In this document: piece after piece, positions 35,701-47,700 of the stretch
How positions within the stretch are numbered: the first letter of the stretch is position 1
How the letters are laid out: each line of letters starts with the position of its first letter
Source of the DNA: Trichobilharzia szidati
Taxonomy: Eukaryota > Platyhelminthes > Trematoda > Strigeidida > Schistosomatidae
Direction: 5' to 3'
Assembly: GCA_944472155.2 (NCBI GenBank)
Contig: OX235277.1
Location: 32,188,804-32,252,803 of the forward strand
DNA length: 64,000 bases
Notes under the pieces: generated by a model
Seen by the model: only the letters and a program-made list of their open reading frames with translations
The model's database searches: none
What the model was told of the DNA's origin: nothing
Translations under genes and position numbers: made by a program

Positions 35701-38700
35701 CTTGTTTCCGCTCACTTGTCCATCTCTTACTGTTCCATTTTTGTTGTGTTGGCCAAGTCTTATGGTGCACCGGTAAGCGTGGTTTCCTCCCATACATCAG
35801 CTGGAAAGGCGACTTTTTTGTTGTCCCTTGTACTGTGGCACGATGTGCTAGTAATACCAACGGTAAGTCAGTTTCCCAGTTGCCTCTTTTCGCAGCTAGC
35901 CACTCCTTGAGTGTACGATTGTTCCTTTCGGTTAAGCCGTTTGTCTGCGGATGATACGGAGTCGCTCTAATCCTCTTAATACCCAGTGCCTCCAGACGAG
36001 TCTTGAACTCCTCACTTTCAAAACAGGGGCCTTGATCTGTCAATATCATTTTTGGTACACCATGATCCGCCACAATATGTCGAATAACCGCCTCGGTTAC
36101 GGTCTTGGCGCGCTGATCTGGAATCGCTACAGCATTTACCCACCGCGTGGCGTGTTCTGTCATCATTAAAATGTATTGATTTCCACTTGCTGTTTGAGGG
36201 AAAGGACCCATTATGTCCACGGACCATAGGTCACCAACCGCCGTTATGGGTATCGTTTGTAGCTGTGGTCGAATGCACCGATCACCCTTCATCAATTGAC
36301 ACTGTGGGCAAGCGAGTACGTAGTTTGCAATATCGCTTCTCATGTTCGGCCAGTACGCACTTTGGCTCACTAAGTCGTATGTTCGTGCAACTCCTGTATG
36401 AGCTAGTTGGTGGCATTCTTGAATGACCCCACGACCTCACCACAGTATAACTACGGTTTCTTGCATGCACTACAAAAGTGCGAGATTTCGATTTCTGTAG
36501 TTCGGTTTGTAAGGGTTAGATATGTTTTTACGAGTTGATCACGGATTGATATCAGTTAGAGAACCATTGAAAACCAGGGAGTACTGGACAGCTGCTGTTT
36601 CATCCTAGTTTGGGAATCATCGGCAGTACGCACCCACTGGGATTCACGGTGCACATTGATTTGATGATATTAGATAATTGGAGGCAATCGGCAGGAAGCA
36701 TTCCATCTAGGTTTCATGCTAGTTGGCATCCGTCAACAAGGCGTATCTGCAACCTTGGGTGAACTCATGTCCCTTCTGAGATTCGAACCCGCGTCACCCA
36801 GTGCTACAGTCAGAGACGTTACCACTGAGCTATTCGGGCTTGCGAATGACCTCCGGTAGGACTGTAGTAGGTATTTTGACTGAACACTAGTAACTACTGC
36901 AACGTGTCTAGACCTTTCTTTGGTGTAGACTGAATTCAATCAATAAAACACAAAATAATTGAGCAGAGAATATCCTTTTCGATTATTTCCTCTTCTGGCT
37001 CTACAATTATATATATATATATATATATATATGCAGAACATTCTAGATCAGTAGTCAATAACAAAATTAGTGTTTTTTAAATAATATCGATTTGTAAAGT
37101 AAGATCAATGGAATTACAGTTCATTAAAGATGCTTAAATTATATTAATAATAATGAAGATATAGTAGCAAAGAGAATATCAATTAAAATTAGGAAAATTC
37201 CACAAAAATTCAGGATCATTCAAACCTAGACGACCAAGGTAAGGATAATGTCTGAACTAACTTCTTCTGGACGCACAAATTAGGCTTCTTAATATGGCTC
37301 CCAACAGTCTCAGCAATATTTAGTAGTCGAACTCTTAAGGCAAAATTGAGATTTGTTGGTATGCGGTAAATAACCCTGAAAGCCTGGTTAACATCAATCT
37401 TGTGTTCTGTATCCACAAGATGAGATAGAATAGCGCTACGAATAGATTTTGTTTATCTTTTACTTAACCATACAGGATGATGTCCGGAAATTCAACGAGA
37501 AACAAGCCTAATTGTACGGCCTATGTAACTGGCTCCACAGGAGCAGTTAAATTGGTAGATACACATGGAAGAGGCGAAATTAGGCAGTTTATCTTTTACT
37601 CCCGAACGCAAAAGAGGAGTGGTTTTGAAGACAGCGTAATTCAGTAGCAGGGAATGCTCTTTCTACCTCAATTCTAAGGCGCTGTGTTAGTATCTCGCTG
37701 ATGTTGTTCCCAAAGAACTCCATTTGTAAAAATAAGGCCTTTTTAGTAACTGTTCGTACCTTGGGCTGCTTTGATTTTAGATTCACATTCTTATCAATAA
37801 ACTTTTCTGGATAACCATTTTCACTCAGCAACCATTTAATATTATTAAGTTCCTCCATTGCCACACCGTCCATTTGTGTTTATAGTGTGTATATATATAA
37901 AAAGTGGACATTCATTGTGCATTTCAAGAGAAGCTCTTTTATAAAACATATAGAATTGCCAACATCAATGTTTCGTTTTATGAGGTCTTCGCATGCAAAG
38001 TCCACTGTTTCCATAAGTGGAACATTGGTGAATAAGGAAGATACGTCAAATGAAATCATGAATTTATTGTCAACATTTAAATCTTTTATCCTCTCAACAA
38101 ACCCAAAAGTATCCTTTACTCTGTGTTTCAACAACTCGGTATGAAGAGGCTGTAAGAGTTCGACTAACCATTTGGCTACGGGATGGTATGGTGAATTTAA
38201 CATATCTAATACTGGTCGAAGCGGTGCACCATTTTTGTGCACTTTAGACGAGCCATATAATCTTGGTGCGAATGTTCCAGTGGGTTTAAGTGATGTATAC
38301 TGACTGTGAGATAACGCCTTGTTGTTTCAGTCTTCTCAATGCTTCCGCTAACTGTTTCTCTATCTTTTCAATCGGATCCAGAGAACTGGATATATATATA
38401 TATATATAATTGTAGAGCCAGAAGAGGAAATTATCGAAAAGGATATTCTTTGCTCAATTATTTTGTGTTTTATAGATGAATTCTATTATACAGGTTTGCA
38501 ATGTGGCCACCATTCCTGGTAGGTATTATCACGAAAACTTTGTGTATGTGTAAGAAGCGGCGAGCAGATGCATTCTCATGCATTCGACAGTGCACAGTTC
38601 ATAATATGTAAAGACTAGTGGTGTTGTTTGGTATACCTTACCGTCATCATGTGAAGTGTTGGATTTCACACGCTCATCTTATTGACTGTGAATATCGAGA

Positions 38701-41700
38701 ATTAAGAATACTAATTTGACGAAAGTTATTAGCTGTATTTGTTAGACGGTATAATTCTTCTTACTTTCGGAAAAGCGGTATATTACTATTATTCCCTTAG
38801 GTCCTGAGTGGAATGTAGAGCTGCAGCAATGCATTTCCATTTCATCCTGCTCTGTGCGATCACTTTATTTGGTCCCATGTTTACCCATAAGCTTTCATCT
38901 GTTCTGCGTCACTTTTGGATGTGCCACTCATCGTTTTCCATTCGGATTCCACTCTGGGGCTTGGCGCGTGATGTCACTAAACGGTCTCCTCAACATGTGT
39001 GTACTTCATCTCCATTTCTTTCTTTTGGGCAATAAGATCTTTGTGGGTTCGTCGTTTGCCAGAGTTCCTTGTTGCTAATCCTTTCCGGCTACCTGATCTT
39101 TAGTATGGAGCTAAGTGGGAGGGGGTGAGGGAAGTCTGCAGTAGCCTGTTGGAATTGGTTTTGGTGGCGCGATAAGTCTCTAAACCAAATGGTTGTACTG
39201 ACTTAACATTAGTGTTGGAAATCCGATTCTTGTTCTTTATGCTTAGTGTAGTAGGTTTCCAGACTGATTTGAGATCAAATGGAAGTCTGCCTTTTTTTCC
39301 GTTCCTTACTAACTTTTTTTTATTACAGCTTGATTCCACAACGTTTTTTTTGGTACAGGTATGGAATTTTCAGCATGTGATATCGGTAGCCCAAATTTTG
39401 CAGGCCGACCATAGATATCAGGTGTGCGTCGGCGGGGGATCGAACCCCGGACCATGTGCATGGTCGGCGAGAGTCCTAACCACTGGGCCACCGACGCACA
39501 TCTTGACATCTTAATCCGTGCTGCGTGTAGTTGGAACTATGCTGCCTAGATAAGCGACTGGTTCTTGTTGTTACTAGTTAGGTATCTTCATCACCTCTGT
39601 CTTGTCTTTGTTCACCTGAATTCGTGTCTTTGCAGCCTTTTCTTCCAGCTTGTTGGTTGTTTGCGAGTAGGTTTTCCAGTTTATGTGATGTTAGACATAG
39701 GTCACCCGCGAAGTCCAGATTTTCTGGAGCCTTCTTGTCGGTCCAACGTATTCCTGTCTTCTTGCTCCCCATAGTCTGCTGAATGATGCAGTCATCACAG
39801 TCAGGAATATCACCGGTAATAGTAAGTGGCCTTGTCTTGTCTCTGTCTTCACTCCAAAGGCTTTGATATAAGAATAAAACTTGGGCACTGTTGTAGAGTG
39901 TAATTCCATTATGGGTAAATTTTTATTTTGATAGAGTCTCACAGTGTTATACAGTAATATTTACTGATGACGTTTCGAGCACAATTTATTGCTCATAATC
40001 ATATCAAGGTAATCACACGACTTCCTAAATTCATTTATATAGTTCCATTGTTTTTCACTTGATTTGATTGGTAGTATTATTTTCCATATTTCAGGTATGA
40101 GTGATGATTCATTCCTATTGCATGTGTTGGGTGTAGATTCGATGAACAAAGATTCAGTAATCAAACTCTCTCTCCACCTACCTAGATTACTTTTTAGAAT
40201 TTTAACCCTCTCCCACCCTATTGTGTGGTTGTGTGTTAATGCATGTATTGCAATTGCCGAGCTTTTTTCTAAATTACTTATCTTCTCGGGGTCAACCATT
40301 CTTACCTTAGCTAAATTCTTATGTTCTGACAATCTGACTACCCCTGACCTACTAGTTTGACCTATGTAGTTGACCTCACAGTCATTGCAGGGTATTTTGT
40401 AAATTATATTATTTTGTCTAATTGGGTCACCGGGGTCCTTTAACCTACAGAGCTTGTCCCTGAGTGAGTTTGTAGGTTTAAATGCCACCCTAATTCCTGC
40501 TTTATTTAGAATCCTACGTAGGGTCTCAGATGTCCCTTCTTTATATGGTATAACCGTAGATGACTTATATTCTCTCTTATTTATTTTATTACTACTAGTT
40601 TCACAATTCTTTTTATTTTTCTTTTGGCGTTTTTCAATCTTCCTAATGAATTTTAGAGGATAGTTATTTAAAACCAACGCCTCTTCTATCTGTTTTATTT
40701 CATCATTCAGGTCTTTTTTTGTGCTACTTAGTGCTACTGCTCGGTTTGTTAAACACTTAACTAAGCCTGCCTTAATAGTTAAAGGATGAGATGAATTAAA
40801 GTCTAAATATCTATTAGAATGCGTTGGTTTTCTATAAACACTAGTGTGTAGTTTGCCTTCTTCTATTCGTTTTATTTTACAATCTCCTTGCTCATTTTCG
40901 GTTTCAAATGTGAATTTTATTCCCTCTACTAGTGAGTTTATGTGTGTCAAGAAGCTAGAGATATGTTCTGTTTTTAACACTGTGAAAGTGTCATCCACAT
41001 ATCTCCACCATATTTTTGGAGTAGGATTAAATGTATTAAGTGCCATATTTTCCCAGCTATCCATAAATATATCTGCCACGATAGGGGATATTGGTGATCC
41101 CATTGCTACACCTTCAGTTTGTCTATATATTTTGCCTTGGAATTTAAATATAGTAGATGTGAGGCATAGCTGAATCCCTAAAATAATTTCCTCAATGGAC
41201 AGCTTTGTCCTATGATTGAGTTCAGTATCCGCAGTTAGTTCTTTTTTAACCAGTCTTTACACTAATATACCAGTCAATATGGCCTTAGAAGCAGTTAAAA
41301 AAGAACTAACTGCGGATACTGAACTCAATCATAGGACAAAGCTGTCCATTGAAGAAATTATTTTAGGGGTTCAGCTTTGCCTCACATCTACTATCTTTAG
41401 ATTCCAAGGCAAAATATATAGACAAACTGAAGGTGTAGCAATGGGATCACCAATATCCCCTATCGTGGCAGATATATTTATGGATAGCTGGGAAAATATG
41501 GCACTTAATACGTTTAATCCTACTCCAAAAATATGGTGGAGATATGTGGATGACACTTTCACAGTGTTAAAAACAGAACATATCTCTAGCTTCTTGACAC
41601 ACATAAACTCACTAGTAGAGGGAATAAAATTCACATTTGAAACCGAAAATGAGCAAGGAGATTGTAAAATAAAACGAATAGAAGAAGGCAAACTACACAC

Positions 41701-44700
41701 TAGTGTTTATAGAAAACCAACGCATTCTAATAGATATTTAGACTTTAATTCATCTCATCCTTTAACTATTAAGGCAGGCTTAGTTAAGTGTTTAACAAAC
41801 CGAGCAGTAGCACTAAGTAGCACAAAAAAAGACCTGAATGATGAAATAAAACAGATAGAAGAGGCGTTGGTTTTAAATAACTATCCTCTAAAATTCATTA
41901 GGAAGATTGAAAAACGCCAAAAGAAAAATAAAAAGAATTGTGAAACTAGTAGTAATAAAATAAATAAGAGAGAATATAAGTCATCTACGGTTATACCATA
42001 TAAAGAAGGGACATCTGAGACCCTACGTAGGATTCTAAATAAAGCAGGAATTAGGGTGGCATTTAAACCTACAAACTCACTCAGGGACAAGCTCTGTAGG
42101 TTAAAGGACCCCGGTGACCCAATTAGACAAAATAATATAATTTACAAAATACCCTGCAATGACTGTGAGGTCAACTACATAGGTCAAACTAGTAGGTCAG
42201 GGGTAGTCAGATTGTCAGAACATAAGAATTTAGCTAAGGTAAGAATGGTTGACCCCGAGAAGATAAGTAATTTAGAAAAAAGCTCGGCAATTGCAATACA
42301 TGCATTAACACACAACCACACAATAGGGTGGGAGAGGGTTAAAATTCTAAAAAGTAATCTAGGTAGGTGGAGAGAGAGTTTGATTACTGAATCTTTGTTC
42401 ATCGAATCTACACCCAACACATGCAATAGGAATGAATCATCACTCATACCTGAAATATGGAAAATAATACTACCAATCAAATCAAGTGAAAAACAATGGA
42501 ACTATATAAATGAATTTAGGAAGTCGTGTGATTACCTTGATATGATTATGAGCAATAAATTGTGCTCGAAACGTCATCAGTAAATATTACTGTATAACAC
42601 TGTGAGACTCTATCAAAATAAAAATTTACCCATAATGGAACTCCAAAGGCTTCGTTGAGTTTTCCGTTTTGGATCACCTGACATGTGACATCGTCATATA
42701 GCTGCTGAGTGAGGTTGATTAAGATTTGGGGTACTGTACTTCGTAGTGCTGAAGTAGTTTCCAAGTTGCTGCACGGTCGTTGCTACCGAACACCTATTCA
42801 TATTCGGTGAAGTTAAGGTAGATATTTGACTGCCATTCTGGGCTTTTCCCAGTGATGATATGTAGAGTTGCAATTTGACCAGCACACGATTTACTCATTT
42901 TTTGAAATCTAATAGTTCTGCTTTTTCAAAGTTCACCAACTGTGTATCAATGTAGAATGTTGTCATTTTTGGTTATATCTAATTTTCTTTTGTAGTGGGG
43001 TTTTATTATGTACTGATGTAATGGCACGAGGTATTGATGTACCACATATTGACTGGGTTATTCAATGTGATCCGCCAACTAGTGCGAAGTAAGTTAAATT
43101 ATATATATATATATATATATTCTTACCTCTTTTTATATTCTAAGGGAACAGAAATGACTACATCTGCACTATCATAAACGATTTTGAATCAACTGTTGGT
43201 TCTTAGCATTCCGAATTCACTCAACTAGGCCACCTGTAATCACCTACTTCACTGAAACCAAGAGTCAATAAACCAAATCATCAGGACTTCTGTAGCTAGG
43301 TTTGTGACTATGCAACTGATAGATATCATTATCACATATAATAAGCTGGAAAATCGTTGAAAGCAAAGAGTTACGGGAGGGCTGTTTTTCCGCACATTAA
43401 AACACCACATCAGTCCGAACTCACTTCTATCAACCGTCAGGTTTCTAGAGGAATAAGCTATCATTCAGCTGATAAGTCGCATTCAAAATTGTACGATTTC
43501 CAGATTGTGCGCATTTGCGACATGATAGGATGTTCGCCAGTCATTCAGTAGGTCCGGCTTTTAATTCCTGGCTGATGCACTTCTAAACTCAGCTATCTGA
43601 TAGTAAGCCCGGAAAAGAAGGAAGGTTGGTTGTTGAGGCTAGTAACCTCATTGTTATCTGTCTACATTTATGATAAAACGTCACGTTAATCTTGGACTGT
43701 TAGCAGCTAAAGAAAAGCCCTGTTAAATAAAAGGATCACCTTTTCATCCTGTAAACATATACATTCGTTCTTGCTTTGTTGAAACTAATCATTATAATCG
43801 GAGGCTATATGATGCTAATCCGTTTCTTGAAATCCTACCAGCCGAAGCTAAAAACTTCAACTCAAGACATTGATTTCTAGGCCAAGGTTGTGGGTCAACA
43901 AGACATCGTTGGAGTCATGGATTGTAAGGATATGCTGCTTAATTTATGTTGTATATATTACTGCTGAATGTAACCTTTTGTTTTCAAGACAGGTGACGAC
44001 CCAACCTCAGTTAGAGAACTATTGAAAAACAGAGTATTGGTCAGGTGTTTTATCCTGGCTTGGGACTCCTCAACACTGCGTACTCGTGATCCCAACGGAG
44101 ACTCAACCCTAGTGACTGACTACAGAATGGAGTGCGTTGAGTTCTAATGAGTTGTAGTCAGTGGGGTCCACTAAGTTACGTGTGAAGATGAATACTCGCA
44201 GATGACATTGGCTAGCGGTTGCGTCATACGTTACAAATTGGCAAAAGTTAGAATTCATGGGCTGGCCATCAAATTCCGTATCAGTTACCTAATTGTCAGT
44301 GGGCACGCCTTCTAAGCTGAAGGTCCTATGTCCAATCCATGATCGAGTGGTGTGTGCGCACTGATAGGGGGTCCCAAACTGGGATGAAACATGTCTAGTG
44401 CTCCCTAGTTTTCAATAGTTCTCTAACTCATGTTATTTCGTGATCCCTGCAAACCACAATTTGAATACTTATTTTGTTATTAAAAATTGTCTTTAGATCT
44501 CCGTTTCTACTGTATTGCATCTTTATTTATTCTTACTAAATTTCAGTGCATTTGTGCATCGTTGTGGTCGAACTGCACGATGTGGAACTCAAGGTAGTGC
44601 TTTATTGTTCATTACTTCTCAAGAGGCTGCCTACATCAACTTTTTGGATATCAATCAACAGGTAATTCAATGTGAAAAGTGGTATATTAATATACAGTTG

Positions 44701-47700
44701 TGCAAGTGTTTATACAGATGTGTTGAAGTTCTTTTGTTTTTGGCGTGACTTATATACACACTACCAAAGAAAGGAGACCTAAGTCAATGCAAGAACTGGC
44801 GCGGAATTATACTCCTGTCCATCCCAAGCAAAATACTAAGCCGCATCATCCTGGAGAGAATCAAACACGACCTGGATGAAAAAATTCGACCGGAACAGGC
44901 TGGATTCAGGAGAAACAAGTCGTGCATCGATCAAATCGCCACATTACGGGTCATCATTGAACAGAGCTTGGAATGGCAGTCAGCTCTCTATCTCATCTTC
45001 ATCGACTTTGAAAGGGCTTTTTACAGCGTCGATCGAGAGGTGCTTTGGCAACTATTTCGCTACTTCGGGGTGCCACCGACAATTATACATCTCATCCAGC
45101 AGCTGTACGACAATGCTGCCTGCCAAGTAATCCACAACGGGAAACTTACGGAATCCTTCGAAGTGAGGACAGGAGTAAGACAAGGCTGCCTACTATCGCC
45201 AATGATTTTCCTGATTGCAGTAGATTGGATAATGCGACAAACAGCGGGCAATGTGGAAACAGGCATAAAATCGACTCACACAAAAAACTTGGAGGATCTG
45301 GACTTCGCCGATGATATATGTCTGATTTCCCACAAACTGGAAGATATGCAAGCGAAAAGCAACAAGTTGGCAGAAGAAGCATCAAAGATAGGCCTTCAGG
45401 TGAACATAGAAAAAACAGAGGTGATGAAGATTCCTGGGCAAGAACAACAACAACAGACAACGATCAGCATAAATGGGAGGAACCTGAAAGAAACAACCTC
45501 TTTTACCTACCTGGGAAGCATCATTTCAACTACAGGCGGAACTGACGAGGATATCAAAGCAAGAATCGGAATAGCCAGACAAGCTTTCACTACTCTCAAG
45601 TCTGTGTGGAGGTCAACAGCACTCAGCATGAAAAATAACATCCGGATTTTCAACTCCAATGTGAAGTAAGTGCTACTACACGGATCAGAGACTTGGCGTG
45701 TCACAAAGAGCACCTCAAACAAGCTACAGACCTTCATTAACAGATGTCTTCGCTCAATACTCAAGATCAGATGGCCGGAAAGGATCAGCAATAGAGATCT
45801 CTGGGAGCGAACCAACCAGAAACCAATTGTGCAGCGAATATGCAGGAAGAAATGGAAATGGATTGGCCATACTCTGAAGAAACTATCAAGTGACATCACT
45901 AGACAAGCCCTTGAGTGGAACCCGAATGGGAAGCGGCGAGTTGGTCGTCCAAGGATGACTTGGAGGTGGTCATGTGAAGGGGAGATGAAAGCATGTGGGC
46001 AGAGGTGGAGCGAGGTGAAAACTTAAGCAGAGAACCGGACGCATTGGAGATGTGCAGCTGAAGCCCTATGTTCCTCTAGGAATTAAAGGAAACAATAATA
46101 ATAATATACACACACCAGCCACCTTTCGAAATCACAGACTCTTAACGCCTCGAGGCTGCCATCCAGGAAAATTATACATACAGGTATGCAGGGAAGCAAT
46201 TCACGTATCCTACTTGATGACGTGAGTCGTGGAACATATGATCACTAGTATCTCCTCTCATTCGCTCACATTAAGTGATAACATAGTCAAATATAGTGTT
46301 TACTAGGTGGTAAAAATGAGTCAATCAATTAGGTGATGAATCTTTATTGATTGCGTTGGCTGTCATATGCATACAGAGTCATCACTCTCGATGAGCGATA
46401 TTTTCTGAGGTTAAAATAGGTTAAAAAAGAGTTATGGTTGGTCAAATCAAAACATGTCATCAATCCATGCAATCACTGACTGTCAAGTGAGGGCACCTGA
46501 CTTGGTGTTAACTTCTTGTCTGGGGACCACAAAATGGTGAGAATTTGTAGTTGGCAACTATTAGCAACATAGCTGAAAATTCTTCACAGTATGGCAGTTG
46601 TATTCTCTTTTTCTCATCTTCATTTCATTATTGTCTGCTTCACTCGCATATGTGTATCATAGTATCATCGCTTTTATGTTCTCTTTTCTGTGTGATTTAA
46701 TGAATTGTGACAGATCGATCCTATGAACAGTTGTTCCAAATCTAAGTTATTCCACATTATCTGCTGCATAATGCTTGGAATACAATTTATTGTTCATAAT
46801 TATTATATCAAATTACATACTGTCACAGTGTTCATTGTCAGCCAGTAGTCAGCTGTTTTTTAAATGTTATGCTGCTTTCTTTGATATGAATTTAAAACAT
46901 AATCTTGGTTACGTATATTTGTCCATGGCACGTTTGAGACGGTGTGGCTCTATTGTCTTAAAACCACATGAATTTCAACCAAGTGAATTCGAATCCCGCT
47001 GCACATACTTCAGTCGAAGCAACCAAGTAGTATCACCAGTCTTCACAAAATATATGTGACTAGGTCCCACAAACTACCTGGTACTATCGAGAGTGGACAG
47101 AATTCGGCCTCCCTCTTGAAGTGCTGTCATGTGGCAACGCCTCTTCCGGTTAAGTCCTGTTTACTACTTTCATGCAGCGAGGCTTTTTCCTTACAAAGGT
47201 CAAAAGCCGAATGCGAACGTCTGGCGCTTACAACCAGAACGGTGGACATGGAGGTCTACCTACTTAGGGGAGCTGGAAAAACCCTGATTCCAAACATATG
47301 GGCTCCAGAATCCAGAAGGATGGAATGGCGTATGAACCTGCTTTGGTCACCGTCAACCATGGTAACGTTGCTTCTGACTCTGCTCCAGTGCCTTGTGGGT
47401 CGGACTTCAAGTCAAAGGCTCGGAGGTGAGGGTAGTCTTTGAAGACAACCACCTGCTTCGGTCTTGTTATCCGGGCAGTATTTCAACCCTTGCTCAAACT
47501 GAGATTTTGTGTGGTACATCTCTTGGTGCCTATGATGTACCAAGTTTGCATCTTAATGCTAAGTAAAATTATAATATAGGCTCGGTAACCGAGTTTTAAC
47601 GAGATAGATGAGTAGGTTAGATATCACCTAAGTGCATTAGACAACTGTAAAATTCTAACCATATTGTGTTATACAACTTAATGGTTGGAACATCTACTGA

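Larger units (their letters stand above)
36931..38483 (-). mobile_element. PLE of a second family bounded by inverted tails
   Basis: A minus-strand PLE (RT and GIY-YIG) lies between near-perfect inverted repeats, 36938-37031 and 38391-38476, each ending inward in a long (AT)n run. The repeats carry the same text (CTCTACAATTATAT and complement). TGAATTC flanks both sides (36931-36937, 38477-38483) and may be a 7-bp target duplication. The right-hand repeat looks like a second copy reduced to its 3' tail. Confidence 0.65.
39864..42639. mobile_element. Head-to-head inverted PLE dimer 2, one insertion
   Basis: Same family as dimer 1 but more 5'-truncated. The left arm (39864-41250) reads on minus and the right arm (41251-42639) on plus; 41251-41293 is the unpaired centre. 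The left tail is full length, while the right tail stops at CCATAATGG. Outer 1.1 kb of the arms look identical, whereas six differences cluster in the inner 300 bp. Both arms lack 12 bp found in dimer 1. A 13-bp duplication flanks the whole, so it was one insertion into RTE copy 3. Confidence 0.9.
38785..42895 (-). mobile_element. SR2-like RTE copy 3, split by PLE dimer 2 and a SINE
   Basis: Reading minus from 42895: [20 protein letters not shown] and [22 protein letters not shown] match the RTE RT around motif A and before motif B. The copy is then broken by PLE dimer 2 and resumes at 39863 with [17 protein letters not shown] (motif B) and [15 protein letters not shown], where the FADD box is FAGD. 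A SINE interrupts at about 39511-39345; coding resumes with [15 protein letters not shown] and [13 protein letters not shown], and the 3' end with an ATT run lies near 38785. Dead copy. Confidence 0.82.

Noticed and set aside
36781..36845. tRNA gene on the minus strand
   Set aside because: A- and B-boxes are present but there is no acceptor pairing.
39426..39497. A functional tRNA gene
   Set aside because: The acceptor and T arms pair, but no normal anticodon arm exists, and diverged copies occur elsewhere, so it is a SINE head.
41216..41250. Real N-terminus of the right-arm protein in dimer 2 upstream of 41251
   Set aside because: Those bases belong to the opposite arm; the open frame crosses the junction only by chance.
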